Shown: positions 19,142-27,164, numbered from the stretch's first letter. The stretch: 64,000 nucleotides of DNA from Litchfieldia alkalitelluris (GCF_002019645.1 NZ_KV917374.1:1996696-2060695); one strand, 5' to 3'. A program made the numbers and translations. The notes: generated by a model not told the origin, from the letters alone.

Positions 19142-19158
19142 TGCTGGTTCTTTTTTTT
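19130..19158 (+). terminator. Terminator of the ROK operon
   Basis: GAATCAG pairs with CTGGTTC (one G-U) across a 7-base loop that includes the stop codon of the ATPase gene, then eight T. The same stem sequence with a different loop recurs at 24586. Nothing convincing is seen between here and 19420; a 66-codon reverse frame there has no ribosome site. Confidence 0.85.
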
Positions 19159-19423
19159 GTGGAAGACTATTTCTAAGGTTGCTAAGGGGGAGAGTTTCAT
19201 TTGCTGCGTTCCACTCGAAGGATACCGGGGATATCGAGGAGCTTCTTACCAACTGAATTAGTGATAATATCCATTTTCCATAATACTCTAATGGAAAGTC
19301 ATAGTTATCATCACTTAACTTTTGTTTATCCAATAAATGAAATTCTTTTTAGGAGAACTTCTGGGAAAAATAAAACAGACTATAAAATTGTTTGAATCTT
19401 ATAAGCCTGTTATAAAAGTGAAT

Positions 19424-20323
19424 TTAATTTTTTGCATCCGCTTTAAAATAGCTTGAAATTAGGTGTTCAAGATCTTCTATTAACTTCAAATCAAATAAGG
19501 CCTGCGCATCTTTTAATGGAGCAAGTGCACTTTGAATCAAAAATGGACGAGGATTCTTTGAGTGAAGCAATTCTTCTTGAATAAACTCTAGTAACTCAAT
19601 GTACTTGTGAGATTCATTCGTATCGATTACCTCTTTTTTTAACCCCACTATCGTTTTACTAAGTTCTTCTTGAAAAACTCTTCTTGCATCTTTTTGATCT
19701 GGAATCCATTTCTCCAAAAGTTCAGGTTCATTTAATTGTTCACCCGTATTAGCAACTTCATTTACCATACTCTCAACTCTTTTTACACTATAACGGACAA
19801 CTTGATACACATTAATTTTGGAGTCATGTCCCATTGCATAATACTTCATATTGTGATGTAAAATGCCTAAAAACATAATTGCACAATCTAATAATACTGG
19901 TTTTTTTTCATGTCCGAAGATTTCTAAAAAACGTTGATATGTCCATTGAAGCATCCTTAATTGACCATCTTTAATAAATTGTTTAAGTTCAGGATCATTT
20001 GAAATCATGACCTCTTCAAAGAGCGTAATTAGTTTATTTTCTTTATTGATGTTCATTTGTAATTCATATTGTCTAATAAACAACTCAACATCAGACGGAT
20101 CTTGTCCTATGAGAAGTTGATTTCGTTCTTTTTCCATTTTTTTATAAATAGCTTTAAAAAGCGCCATTAATAACTCATTTTTTGATGAGAAATAGTTATA
20201 GAAAGTCCCCTTCGAAATGCCACTATATTCGAGAATATCTTGAATCGACGTAGCCTGAAAACCTCTGTCGATAAATAATTGGTGAGCCATTTTTATAACA
20301 TGCTGCTTACGATCGTTCATCAT
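19424..20323 (-). CDS. TetR/AcrR-family regulator
   Basis: 299-residue repressor. The N-terminal TetR helix-turn-helix is clear: HQLFIDRGFQATSIQDIL then SGISKGTFYNYFSSKNEL at about residues 13-50. The long ligand-binding part resembles the large Bacillus TetR proteins that control drug exporters. Tandem ATG codons (20323, 20320) follow AAGGG. It is divergent from the DHA2-type exporter gene, with 244 bases between them, the classic arrangement for a repressor of that pump. Confidence 0.85.
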   Translation of the reverse strand: MMNDRKQHVIKMAHQLFIDRGFQATSIQDILEYSGISKGTFYNYFSSKNELLMALFKAIYKKMEKERNQLLIGQDPSDVELFIRQYELQMNINKENKLITLFEEVMISNDPELKQFIKDGQLRMLQWTYQRFLEIFGHEKKPVLLDCAIMFLGILHHNMKYYAMGHDSKINVYQVVRYSVKRVESMVNEVANTGEQLNEPELLEKWIPDQKDARRVFQEELSKTIVGLKKEVIDTNESHKYIELLEFIQEELLHSKNPRPFLIQSALAPLKDAQALFDLKLIEDLEHLISSYFKADAKN

Positions 20324-20514
20324 ATATCACCCTTGGAATTTATTATAATCTAAGTTAAATGTTATCGAAACTCTTGATAGATGGCTTGTGTATCAATTTT
20401 ATACCCTCTGTTTAATCATCATCATACCCTACTTACTGAGCTTTAACAAACCCTTTATATATAGGAAGAAATTATTATTGCAAAATTTGAACCCATGGTA
20501 TAAGATGTTCTCTG

Positions 20515-20550
20515 TGAACTAATAGTATAAAAAAATGAACTGACAGTATA
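20515..20550. promoter_or_regulatory. Candidate operator: 15-bp direct repeat before the exporter gene
   Basis: TGAACTAATAGTATA (20515-20529) and TGAACTGACAGTATA (20536-20550) match at 13 of 15 positions and start 21 bases apart, two helical turns. They end just before the ribosome site of the DHA2 exporter gene. They are candidate binding sites for the divergent TetR protein. Confidence 0.45.
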
Positions 20551-20567
20551 CACAGGGGGAAACATCA

Positions 20568-22094
20568 ATGGAACAATCCATAAATAAACCAACAACACGT
20601 CCCAACTATGGGGTTTTAGCTGTCTTAATGATCGGTGCTTTTATTGCATTCTTAAATAATACGTTACTAAATATAGCTCTGCCTTCGATTATGACAGATC
20701 TGAAGATTGACGCACCAGTTGCACAATGGTTAACAACAGGCTACATGCTAGTTAACGGAATTATGATTCCAACAACTGCATATCTCATTCAAAAGTATTC
20801 TGTTAGACGACTATTTTTAGCAGCAATGGTGTTTTTTACACTTGGAACGATTGTCGCAGGATTATCACACGTTTTTCCATTATTACTAGCAGGTCGTATG
20901 CTTCAAGCTTCCGGTTCTGCCATTTTGATGCCACTATTAATGAATGTGATGTTAGTTAGCTTCCCGATTGAGAAAAGGGGAACAGCGATGGGGATATTTG
21001 GTCTGATTTTAATGGCTGCACCAGCAATTGGTCCTACTTTGTCCGGCTGGATTGTTGAACACTATGATTGGAGAATGCTTTTTCATTTTGTCACTCCAAT
21101 TGCCATAACGGTTTTATTAATTGGCTTATTCTTACTCAAGGATAAGAAGGAAAAAGTCGATATTCGTCTTGATCTACTTTCATTAGTATTATCTAGTATT
21201 GGTTTTGGTGGAATTCTATATGGTTTCAGTTCGGCAGGGACAAAGGGTTGGGATAGCCTACATGTCTATCCTACGATTATCATTGGGGTTATTTCATTAT
21301 TCACGTTTATTTTACGTCAATCTAAATTAGAAAGACCGATGTTGAACTTTAGTATCTTTAAGTATCCGATGTTTGCGTTATCTTCATCAATAACAATGGT
21401 GCTTAACATGGCGATGTTTTCTGGGATGCTTTTAATCCCTATTTATGTCCAAACAATTCGAGGGATTTCTCCTTTTGATGCTGGACTAATGATGCTGCCT
21501 GGAGCTCTTGCCATGGCACTGATGTCACCAATCACGGGAAGATTATTTGATAAATATGGTGGTCGTGCTTTAGCGATCATTGGTTTGACCATTATGACTG
21601 TGACAACTTATCTATTCAGTACATTAACATTTGAAACGTCCTATCATCAGTTAATGATTTTACATGCGGTTCGAATGCTCGGAATGTCGATGGTGATGAT
21701 GCCTGTATCAACAAATGGCCTTAATCAGTTACCAGCACGATTCTATCCACATGGAACTGCGATGAATAATACATTAAACCAAGTATCAGGAGCCATTGGT
21801 ACTGCATTACTTGTGACGATTATGTCTAATAAAACAGAATCAAGTGCAACAACTTTAACAGCAGAAGCAGTCAAGTCTTCAGTTGACTTATCTTCACCTG
21901 AAATGCAAATGCAGCTTTTACATCATTCAATGTTAGACGGTATTAATTTTGCGTTTTTCGTCTCAACATTCATTGCGGCAGTTGCTTTAATTCTTGCATT
22001 TTTTATTAAAAGAGCCACACAAGCAGAAGATCAGTCTTTCAAAAAGCCAATGGAAGGTAAAGTAGTATCAGAGGCTGTTATCGGAGCAAAGTAA
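20568..22094 (+). CDS. DHA2-family MFS multidrug exporter (EmrB/LmrB type)
   Basis: Proton-driven drug exporter of 508 residues with about 14 membrane spans. Family marks are the first span VLMIGAFIAFLNNTLLNIALP, motif A-like RRLF region after TM2, and the antiporter motif C region GLILMAAPAIGPTLSGW. CAGGGGG lies ahead of the ATG. The divergent TetR gene and repeat in the promoter suggest substrate-induced expression. B. subtilis LmrB (lincomycin, puromycin) is a plausible relative, but I would not name the drug from sequence. Confidence 0.87.
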   Translation: MEQSINKPTTRPNYGVLAVLMIGAFIAFLNNTLLNIALPSIMTDLKIDAPVAQWLTTGYMLVNGIMIPTTAYLIQKYSVRRLFLAAMVFFTLGTIVAGLSHVFPLLLAGRMLQASGSAILMPLLMNVMLVSFPIEKRGTAMGIFGLILMAAPAIGPTLSGWIVEHYDWRMLFHFVTPIAITVLLIGLFLLKDKKEKVDIRLDLLSLVLSSIGFGGILYGFSSAGTKGWDSLHVYPTIIIGVISLFTFILRQSKLERPMLNFSIFKYPMFALSSSITMVLNMAMFSGMLLIPIYVQTIRGISPFDAGLMMLPGALAMALMSPITGRLFDKYGGRALAIIGLTIMTVTTYLFSTLTFETSYHQLMILHAVRMLGMSMVMMPVSTNGLNQLPARFYPHGTAMNNTLNQVSGAIGTALLVTIMSNKTESSATTLTAEAVKSSVDLSSPEMQMQLLHHSMLDGINFAFFVSTFIAAVALILAFFIKRATQAEDQSFKKPMEGKVVSEAVIGAK

Positions 22095-22109
22095 ATATTA
22101 AGTAAGCTA

Positions 22110-22146
22110 GGCACAAATTCTTAAGAGGGTTTGTGTCTTTTTCTTT
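22110..22146 (+). terminator. Terminator of the DHA2 exporter gene
   Basis: GCACAAA and GTTTGTGTC form a stem over an 11-base loop, followed by TTTTTCTTTT. Confidence 0.7.
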
Positions 22147-22175
22147 TGAGAAACGTAGTTTTATACAAGGGTTTT

Positions 22176-22301
22176 ACCGGAAGTTGATAAATGGCGAAAA
22201 GTCGATGATAAAACTTGAAAAGTGGCTAATAAAAGTCCAAAAATGGCTAATAAAAATTAAAAAGCGGTTGATACCAAACCACAAGTCGTTAATAAACGTT
22301 A
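22176..22301 (+). repeat. 21-bp tandem repeat, six units
   Basis: Units begin at 22176, 22197, 22218, 22239, 22260 and 22281, all exactly 21 bases long. The consensus is AAAAGTGGCTAATAAAANTCC with GATAA or AATAA in the middle. Read forward it gives a heptapeptide repeat of the type KWLIKVQ, but there is no start signal, so it is taken as a non-coding repeat. Confidence 0.7.
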
Positions 22302-22362
22302 TAATCGAAGGATTAGAGGGTTCTTTTGTGATAAAATCAAACAATTTTCCAAAAAAATTATG

Positions 22363-22391
22363 GACTGACTAAAAAGGATGAGTCAGTCTTT
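22363..22391 (+). terminator. Hairpin with T-tract
   Basis: Perfect 8-bp stem GACTGACT/AGTCAGTC with a 10-base loop, then TTTAAT. No gene ends directly before it. Confidence 0.5.
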
Positions 22392-22519
22392 AATAAAATA
22401 CGAGTTAGCTAAAGTATCTCCAAACTAAAGTAATCGTTTTAAATAGTAAGAGTATAATTAAATGAACTTAATAATTAACCGTGCTATTTTATCCTAAACA
22501 ATAAAGGGAGGTTCTGACT

Positions 22520-23335
22520 TTGAAATTAATATCCATCTGTCCAAGTAATACAGAGTTATTAGCTTATTTAGGATTAATAGATTCATTAATAGCTGTTGAT
22601 GATTTTTCGGATTGGCCGAAGGAAGTGAATTTACTTCCTAAACTAGGCCCTGATTTAACGATTGATATGGATCTTGTTGAAAAACTTCAACCTGACTTAG
22701 TATTAGCGTCTCTTACTGTACCGGGAATGGAACGAAATATTGAAGAGCTTGAGAAACGAAACATTCCGTATGTGATCGTCCCTAATCCTAAAACTTTAAG
22801 AGAAGTTGGAGAAGGCTTGTTATTTGTTGGAAAAATCACGAATACCTACGAAAGGGCAACAAAGATATACAAGAAATTTACGGAGCTTCTTAATACCTAT
22901 CATTCTTTATCCATGAAGGTGGAACACCCAAAAACAATTTATTGGGAATGGTGGGCTAAACCTATTTTTACCCCTGGTGCTAGTAATTGGTTAACAGAAA
23001 TTAGTAGATTAGCAGGAGGAAGAAACCTATTTGAGGATAAACTTGAAGCAAGTGTAAAAACAGATTGGGAAGAGATAAAAAGAAGAGATCCTGATGTCAT
23101 GTGTATTGTGTGGGTAGGTGTACAAATGGAGAAGGTTAACCCAAAGGTCATTTACAAACGCCAGGGGACAGAACAATTGAAAGCGATTAAAACCAATCAA
23201 ATACATATATTAGAGGAACCATTATTTTGCAGGCCATCACCTAGATTGTTAGTTGGTTTAAATAAAATCGCAAGTATCCTACATCCGCAAATATTTCCGG
23301 CATTGTATGAAAAGGAAGATCCTTTAATGGATTAA
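22520..23335 (+). CDS. BtuF-like cobalamin/metal-complex binding protein without signal peptide
   Basis: 271 residues of the helical-backbone metal-receptor fold: ISICPSNTELLAYLGLIDSLIAVDDFSDWP at the start is the BtuF-type opening (given here as a family pattern, residues 3-32), followed by GPDLTIDMDLVEKLQPDLVLA and IYWEWWAKPIFTPGASNWL. The TTG start follows GGGAGG. There is no signal peptide or lipobox, and no permease or ATPase nearby, so the protein seems cytoplasmic. Such stand-alone members are often annotated as cobalamin-binding proteins; the actual ligand is unknown. Confidence 0.72.
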   Translation: MKLISICPSNTELLAYLGLIDSLIAVDDFSDWPKEVNLLPKLGPDLTIDMDLVEKLQPDLVLASLTVPGMERNIEELEKRNIPYVIVPNPKTLREVGEGLLFVGKITNTYERATKIYKKFTELLNTYHSLSMKVEHPKTIYWEWWAKPIFTPGASNWLTEISRLAGGRNLFEDKLEASVKTDWEEIKRRDPDVMCIVWVGVQMEKVNPKVIYKRQGTEQLKAIKTNQIHILEEPLFCRPSPRLLVGLNKIASILHPQIFPALYEKEDPLMD

Positions 23336-23453
23336 AAGATCCTTTCCGTACAACATTAATAAACCATATCCTTCAGTAATGATGTATCAAATTGTTCATT
23401 TGTTATACATATTTGAAAGATGTTTCACAATATTGTAATAATTGAAACCAATT

Positions 23454-23472
23454 ATTAGTACCTAGTGACAAA
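23454..23472 (+). promoter_or_regulatory. Candidate FapR box
   Basis: ATTAGTACCTAGTGACAAA has a perfect left half and centre (TTAGTACCTAGT) of the FapR operator type that I recall for Bacillus fatty-acid genes; the right half diverges. It lies about 100 bases ahead of a FabK-like gene, which fits lipid regulation. Confidence 0.45.
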
Positions 23473-23570
23473 GTTCATTGTAATTCACCCACTCGATTGC
23501 TAACATACGAAGAGAAAGAGCGGAATAAACAAGGATTTTTACACTTACACAAAAAGAAGGGTGAATGAAA

Positions 23571-24548
23571 ATGAACTTTCCAGAACTTAAAATTGGCCAT
23601 ATGAAACCGAGAGTACCGATTATTCAAGGGGGCATGGGTGTTGGTATTTCTTTAAGTGGATTAGCCTCAGCTGTTGCAAATGCAGGTGGTATAGGGATCA
23701 TATCAGGAACTGGTATTTCCGTAGATGAATTAAAAAGTCACATTAGAAAAGCGAGAGAATTAACAAAAGGTATTGGGTATATTGGCGTGAATGTACTATA
23801 TGCAATGACTGGGTTCTCGGAAGCAATGAAAGCGGCATTAGATGAGAAGGTGGATTTTATTATCTCAGGTGCAGGTATTTCAAGAGATATGTATGCTTGG
23901 GGGAAAGAATATAATATTCCAGTCATCTCCATTGTTTCATCAGCCAAATTGGCAAAGATGTCACAAAGATTAGGAGCGTCTGCAGTTGTTGTTGAAGGTT
24001 TTGAAGCAGGTGGCCATCTAGGAACCGATCGACCATTATTTGATATATTACCGGAAGTGGTTGAAGCCGTCGAGATTCCGGTAATAGCTGCTGGGGGGAT
24101 TATTAACGGGAAAGATGTGAGAAAAGCATTGGAAATGGGTGCTTCTGGAGTACAAATGGGATCAAGATTTGTAGCAAGTAATGAGTGTGACGCACCACTT
24201 TCTTTTAAAGAAAAGTATCTTAACAGTAAAGAAGGAGATACGACGTTAATTAAATCAGTTGTCGGCCTAGAAGGAAGAGCCATTAGAAATGCTTTCACTG
24301 ATAAAATTAGTGACGATAAAAAGGTGAAGATTGACAAATGTGTCAAATGTCTTAAAAAGTGTTCACATCGTTTTTGTATTCTTCAATCACTATTAAATTC
24401 ACGTGATGGAGATGCGGAAGAAGGGCTAGTATTTAGTGGCTCCAGAGTACATGAGATAAATGATATTCTTCCGGTTAAAAAAATAATTGAGAACATCATG
24501 AATGAGTATAGTGACGGCAGAAGCTTAAGCACTAGTTTTCCTGGATGA
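23571..24548 (+). CDS. Nitronate monooxygenase / FabK-like flavoprotein
   Basis: FMN TIM-barrel protein of 325 residues. It shows PIIQGGMGVGISLSGLASAV (residues about 17-36), VVVEGFEAGGHLG with the conserved His, VIAAGGIINGKDV and GASGVQMGSRF. An unusual C-terminal cysteine cluster, CVKCLKKCSHRFC, follows. The ATG at 23571 is 7-10 bases from AGAAGGG; the ATG at 23565 is too close. Family members are either nitronate monooxygenases or enoyl-ACP reductase II (FabK). The FapR-like box upstream favours a lipid role, but the Cys-rich tail is not a classical FabK feature. Single-gene unit with its own terminators. Confidence 0.75.
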   Translation: MNFPELKIGHMKPRVPIIQGGMGVGISLSGLASAVANAGGIGIISGTGISVDELKSHIRKARELTKGIGYIGVNVLYAMTGFSEAMKAALDEKVDFIISGAGISRDMYAWGKEYNIPVISIVSSAKLAKMSQRLGASAVVVEGFEAGGHLGTDRPLFDILPEVVEAVEIPVIAAGGIINGKDVRKALEMGASGVQMGSRFVASNECDAPLSFKEKYLNSKEGDTTLIKSVVGLEGRAIRNAFTDKISDDKKVKIDKCVKCLKKCSHRFCILQSLLNSRDGDAEEGLVFSGSRVHEINDILPVKKIIENIMNEYSDGRSLSTSFPG

Positions 24549-24585
24549 GGAATTTTGATGCTCTTGGTTAAATAAAACATTTTAA

Positions 24586-24613
24586 GAATCAGTTTCTAAA
24601 GCTGGTTCTTTTT
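24586..24613 (+). terminator. Terminator of the FabK-like gene
   Basis: GAATCAG/CTGGTTC stem with a 9-base loop and TTTTT; it has the same arms as the terminator at 19130. Confidence 0.8.
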
Positions 24614-24643
24614 AAAAAGATAAGAAACTATAAACTTTTGGAC

Positions 24644-24672
24644 TACCACAGGGGTTGAACTGTGGTATTTTT
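24644..24672 (+). terminator. Second terminator-like hairpin
   Basis: Perfect 8-bp stem TACCACAG/CTGTGGTA with an 8-base loop followed by TTTTT. Confidence 0.7.
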
Positions 24673-24677
24673 CGTGT

Positions 24678-24788
24678 ATGGAGACTAATATCTTTAAACA
24701 AAAGTTTTTTAATAAACATCAACATTGGGAAGCACATCGCCATCTTCTAAAGAATTTATGGATGAGGCTGCAGGGTCAGCTTTGTTGA
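24678..24788 (+). pseudogene. Short open fragment resembling DUF309
   Basis: A 36-codon frame contains FFNKHQHWEAHRHLLKNLW, similar to the F-N-x-H-W-E-A-H-x-x-L-x-x-L-W pattern of DUF309 proteins. There is no ribosome site and the frame ends soon after, so at best it is a remnant. The interval to 25263 otherwise holds repeats and no supported gene. Confidence 0.25.
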
Positions 24789-24811
24789 TTTTTCGCGTAG
24801 GTATAGGAACT

Positions 24812-25000
24812 CATAGGCGGAGAAATTCCGGTTAATGTATCTAGGAGGGGCATAAGAAGCTGATATAAGCGGACGAATTCCGGTTAACTGCTCTAATATG
24901 TGACTAAATCTAAAGATTAGGTCCATATAAGCGGAAAAAGCCCGTTATTTTTACGGGAAAGTTGATATTTTCCAAATTAAGCGGAATTTTTCCGGTTAAA
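24812..25000 (+). repeat. Cluster of short imperfect palindromes, locus 2
   Basis: Four units of the TAAGCGGA-n-TCCGGTTA family start near 24812, 24864, 24926 and 24976. The first two are exactly 52 bases apart and nearly identical in the core. A third unit has changed into AAAGCCCGTTATTTTTACGGG. The same family lies at 7767. Confidence 0.65.
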
Positions 25001-25263
25001 TTCAACCACAGTGAAATAAACATGATAGGACACAACCATACCATTTGAAAAGAAAGCAAAAGTAACTCCTTGAGTAGTAGCAGGTCCACATACCTTTGTA
25101 GATCCTATGAAAGCTTGCGACTAATTAATAGATTTTCAATGAATTAATCATCTCCCTTTTGGAAGCGAATTCATTAGCGCCGGAATTAGTAACTACCCGC
25201 CTTATTCAAATATGTTTTTTGTCAAGATCAACAGTGGTGGTAATTAAAAAAGCTGAAGATGGA

Positions 25264-25292
25264 TTGATAAAATCAAAAAAGTTAGTTATAAT
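25264..25292 (+). promoter_or_regulatory. SigA-type promoter of the MFS gene
   Basis: TTGATA (25264-25269), 17-base spacer, perfect TATAAT (25287-25292). Confidence 0.75.
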
Positions 25293-25332
25293 ACTTTGAT
25301 GAAGTAAAGCATTCATTTTTTTTATTTATTTA

Positions 25333-25346
25333 GGAAACCGGTTTCC
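25333..25346. promoter_or_regulatory. Perfect 14-bp palindrome, candidate LacI-type operator
   Basis: GGAAACCGGTTTCC is fully symmetric with a central CG, as in LacI/GalR-family operators and cre-like sites. It lies about 40 bases downstream of the -10 element and 45 bases before the MFS start, a roadblock position. No LacI-family gene is in the window. Confidence 0.5.
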
Positions 25347-25391
25347 GCTCTGTGGACGGACAAATTTAAATTCATTTATATCGAAAGGCAT

Positions 25392-26585
25392 GTGACAACA
25401 CATATGAGTACGACAGCACCGTTAAAGTCATTTTTATTCTTTTTACAAGCGATTGGTTTTATATGTACATCTTATTTACCGCTTTATTTATTCCACAAAG
25501 GATTTTCAGCTTCACAGGTTGGAATTCTTTTAGCGATTGGTCCATTTGCTTCTTTAATTTCCGAACCGATGGGTGGCTTTTTAAGTGATAAAATAAAGAG
25601 TATCAAGAAAGTTTTGTTGATTTGTATTATCGGAATGCTAGTTTCGGGTATCATCTTATTTCAATTAGATCATTTTGCAGCAATAGCGCTAGTCATCTAC
25701 TGTTTATTCTTTTTCTTAGCACCTTCAGGGGGATTGAGTGATAGCCTATCTCAAAAAACTGCAGATCAAACAAATGTTTCATTTGGTAGCATTCGATTAT
25801 GGGGATCACTGGGGTTTGGGATCGCGAGTATTACTATCGGCTACCTTTTAGCTTATATTGGTGGTGTTGAAAATGTTGTCGTCCCATTTGTCCTTTTTTG
25901 TGTGATTGTTTTAGTAGCTTGTCTATTTTTAAAAGATATTAAAGTGACTGATTCATCAGCAAAAGTGAATGTCAAAGATGCATTCCTATTATTTAAAAAT
26001 ATCCCTTTTGTGTTATTTTTAGTGATTGTGTTATTTATCACCTTAGGGCATCGAGCAAATGATTTATATTTAAGTATCTTTATTAAAGAGCTAGGTGGGG
26101 GCGAAACGACAATCGGTTGGGCGTTTTTCTGGGGAGTTTCCACTGAAGTCCTCGTCTTTTTTACAAGTGGCTTATGGTATCGAAAATTTAAAGATTTAAC
26201 CTTTATTATTATTGCGGCAGTACTGTACGGTGTCCGTTTTATCGGGATGTCGTTTGCTACAAGCCCAGTCGAGCTTTTATTTTATCAATTATTACATGGC
26301 TTCACATTCGGCATTTTCTTTACGGTCGCACTTTCATATGTAACGAAAATTATTCCAGCTCAACTTCAATCAACAGGTCATGTGTTATTAATCTCTGTCT
26401 TCTTTGGTTATTCCGGTATGATCAGTGCTTTACTCGGCGGAAAGCTAATAGAGTCATATAGTATTTCTTCACTGTACTTATTAATTGGTAGTACAGCATT
26501 GTTTGGAGCTTTATTATTAACAGTATATAAAATGTTTGTAAAGGTGGAAGAAATAAACGTAATACAGGTAAAAAAAGCCGTATAA
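25392..26585 (+). CDS. MFS transporter, MFS_1-like (sugar permease type)
   Basis: 397 residues, 12 predicted membrane spans, resembling Bacillus YwbF and LacY/nucleoside:H+ symporter-like permeases. Visible features are SFLFFLQAIGFICTSYLPLYL, motif A-like GGFLSDKIKSIKK between TM2 and TM3, and RLWGSLGFGIASI. Start choice is uncertain: GTG 25392 is close to AAAGG, ATG 25404 is rather far. The strong promoter and symmetric operator upstream suggest induction by a small molecule. Substrate unknown; a sugar is likeliest by family. Confidence 0.72.
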   Translation: MTTHMSTTAPLKSFLFFLQAIGFICTSYLPLYLFHKGFSASQVGILLAIGPFASLISEPMGGFLSDKIKSIKKVLLICIIGMLVSGIILFQLDHFAAIALVIYCLFFFLAPSGGLSDSLSQKTADQTNVSFGSIRLWGSLGFGIASITIGYLLAYIGGVENVVVPFVLFCVIVLVACLFLKDIKVTDSSAKVNVKDAFLLFKNIPFVLFLVIVLFITLGHRANDLYLSIFIKELGGGETTIGWAFFWGVSTEVLVFFTSGLWYRKFKDLTFIIIAAVLYGVRFIGMSFATSPVELLFYQLLHGFTFGIFFTVALSYVTKIIPAQLQSTGHVLLISVFFGYSGMISALLGGKLIESYSISSLYLLIGSTALFGALLLTVYKMFVKVEEINVIQVKKAV

Positions 26586-26600
26586 GTATGTGAAAAGTAA

Positions 26601-26629
26601 GGCGCATTTCCAATGAAATGTGTCTTTTT
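26601..26629 (+). terminator. Terminator of the MFS gene
   Basis: GGCGCATTTC pairs with GAAATGTGTC (G-U pairs included) around CAAT, followed by TTTTT. Confidence 0.8.
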
Positions 26630-26717
26630 ATCATTTTAGGATACTTATTATTGAAACCATGAATATACTTTAAGATAGGTTTTTTCGAGGATAAAAAAGA
26701 ATGCTGGGAGTGATGAA

Positions 26718-27164
26718 ATGGAGAGAGTCATTAACAGGTTGAACTACTGGTTAGATAAGATTCCTGCTGAGATGAATCAACTATCTGAAGAAGATGTCTC
26801 TACACGCCCTTATTCAAACAAGTGGTCCAAAAAAGAGATATTAGGTCATTTATGTGATTCGGCTATTCATAATTTGTACCGAGTCATAAAAATTCAAATA
26901 GAAGAGCCACCGTTTTTGATAAAACCTTATAATCAGGAAAAATGGGTCGTTATTCAGGATTATCACAATCAATCACTGGAGTCCATATTGGCTCTATGGT
27001 GTAGCTTGAATTCTCAAATGATAAAAGTCATTCGTAATATCCCTGACGAAAAACGATCATTTAAATGTGTGGTCGGTAATACGGAAATCAAAACATTAGA
27101 ATGGTTAATCCAAGATTATCTTGATCATTTGGAACATCATATTAAAAATCAGCTTTTAAACTAA
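26718..27164 (+). CDS. DinB-family protein
   Basis: 148-residue four-helix-bundle protein of the DinB/YfiT group, which bind a divalent metal by three histidines and act as thiol transferases or hydrolases. Candidate ligands are His in EILGHLCDSA (near residue 44) and the late DYLDHLEHHIKNQ. The pattern R-P-x-x-x-K-W-S near residue 31 (RPYSNKWSKKEI) is typical. GGGAG lies ahead of the ATG. Single gene followed by a strong terminator. The cofactor and reaction are not known. Confidence 0.78.
   Translation: MERVINRLNYWLDKIPAEMNQLSEEDVSTRPYSNKWSKKEILGHLCDSAIHNLYRVIKIQIEEPPFLIKPYNQEKWVVIQDYHNQSLESILALWCSLNSQMIKVIRNIPDEKRSFKCVVGNTEIKTLEWLIQDYLDHLEHHIKNQLLN

Noticed and set aside
19133-19333. 66-residue reverse-strand protein
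   Set aside because: No ribosome site, overlaps the operon terminator and shows no recognisable motif.
22133-22372. 79-residue Lys/Ile-rich protein
   Set aside because: The frame is a translation of the 21-bp repeat, has no ribosome site and begins right in the terminator region of the exporter gene.
23738-24346. 202-codon reverse frame inside the FabK-like gene
   Set aside because: It is a mirror of a strongly supported flavoprotein gene; composition follows that gene's codon pattern.
25040-25180. Reverse-strand coding remnant with CGPATTQGVTFAFFSNG
   Set aside because: About 45 open codons without start, family match or neighbouring pieces; chance cannot be excluded.
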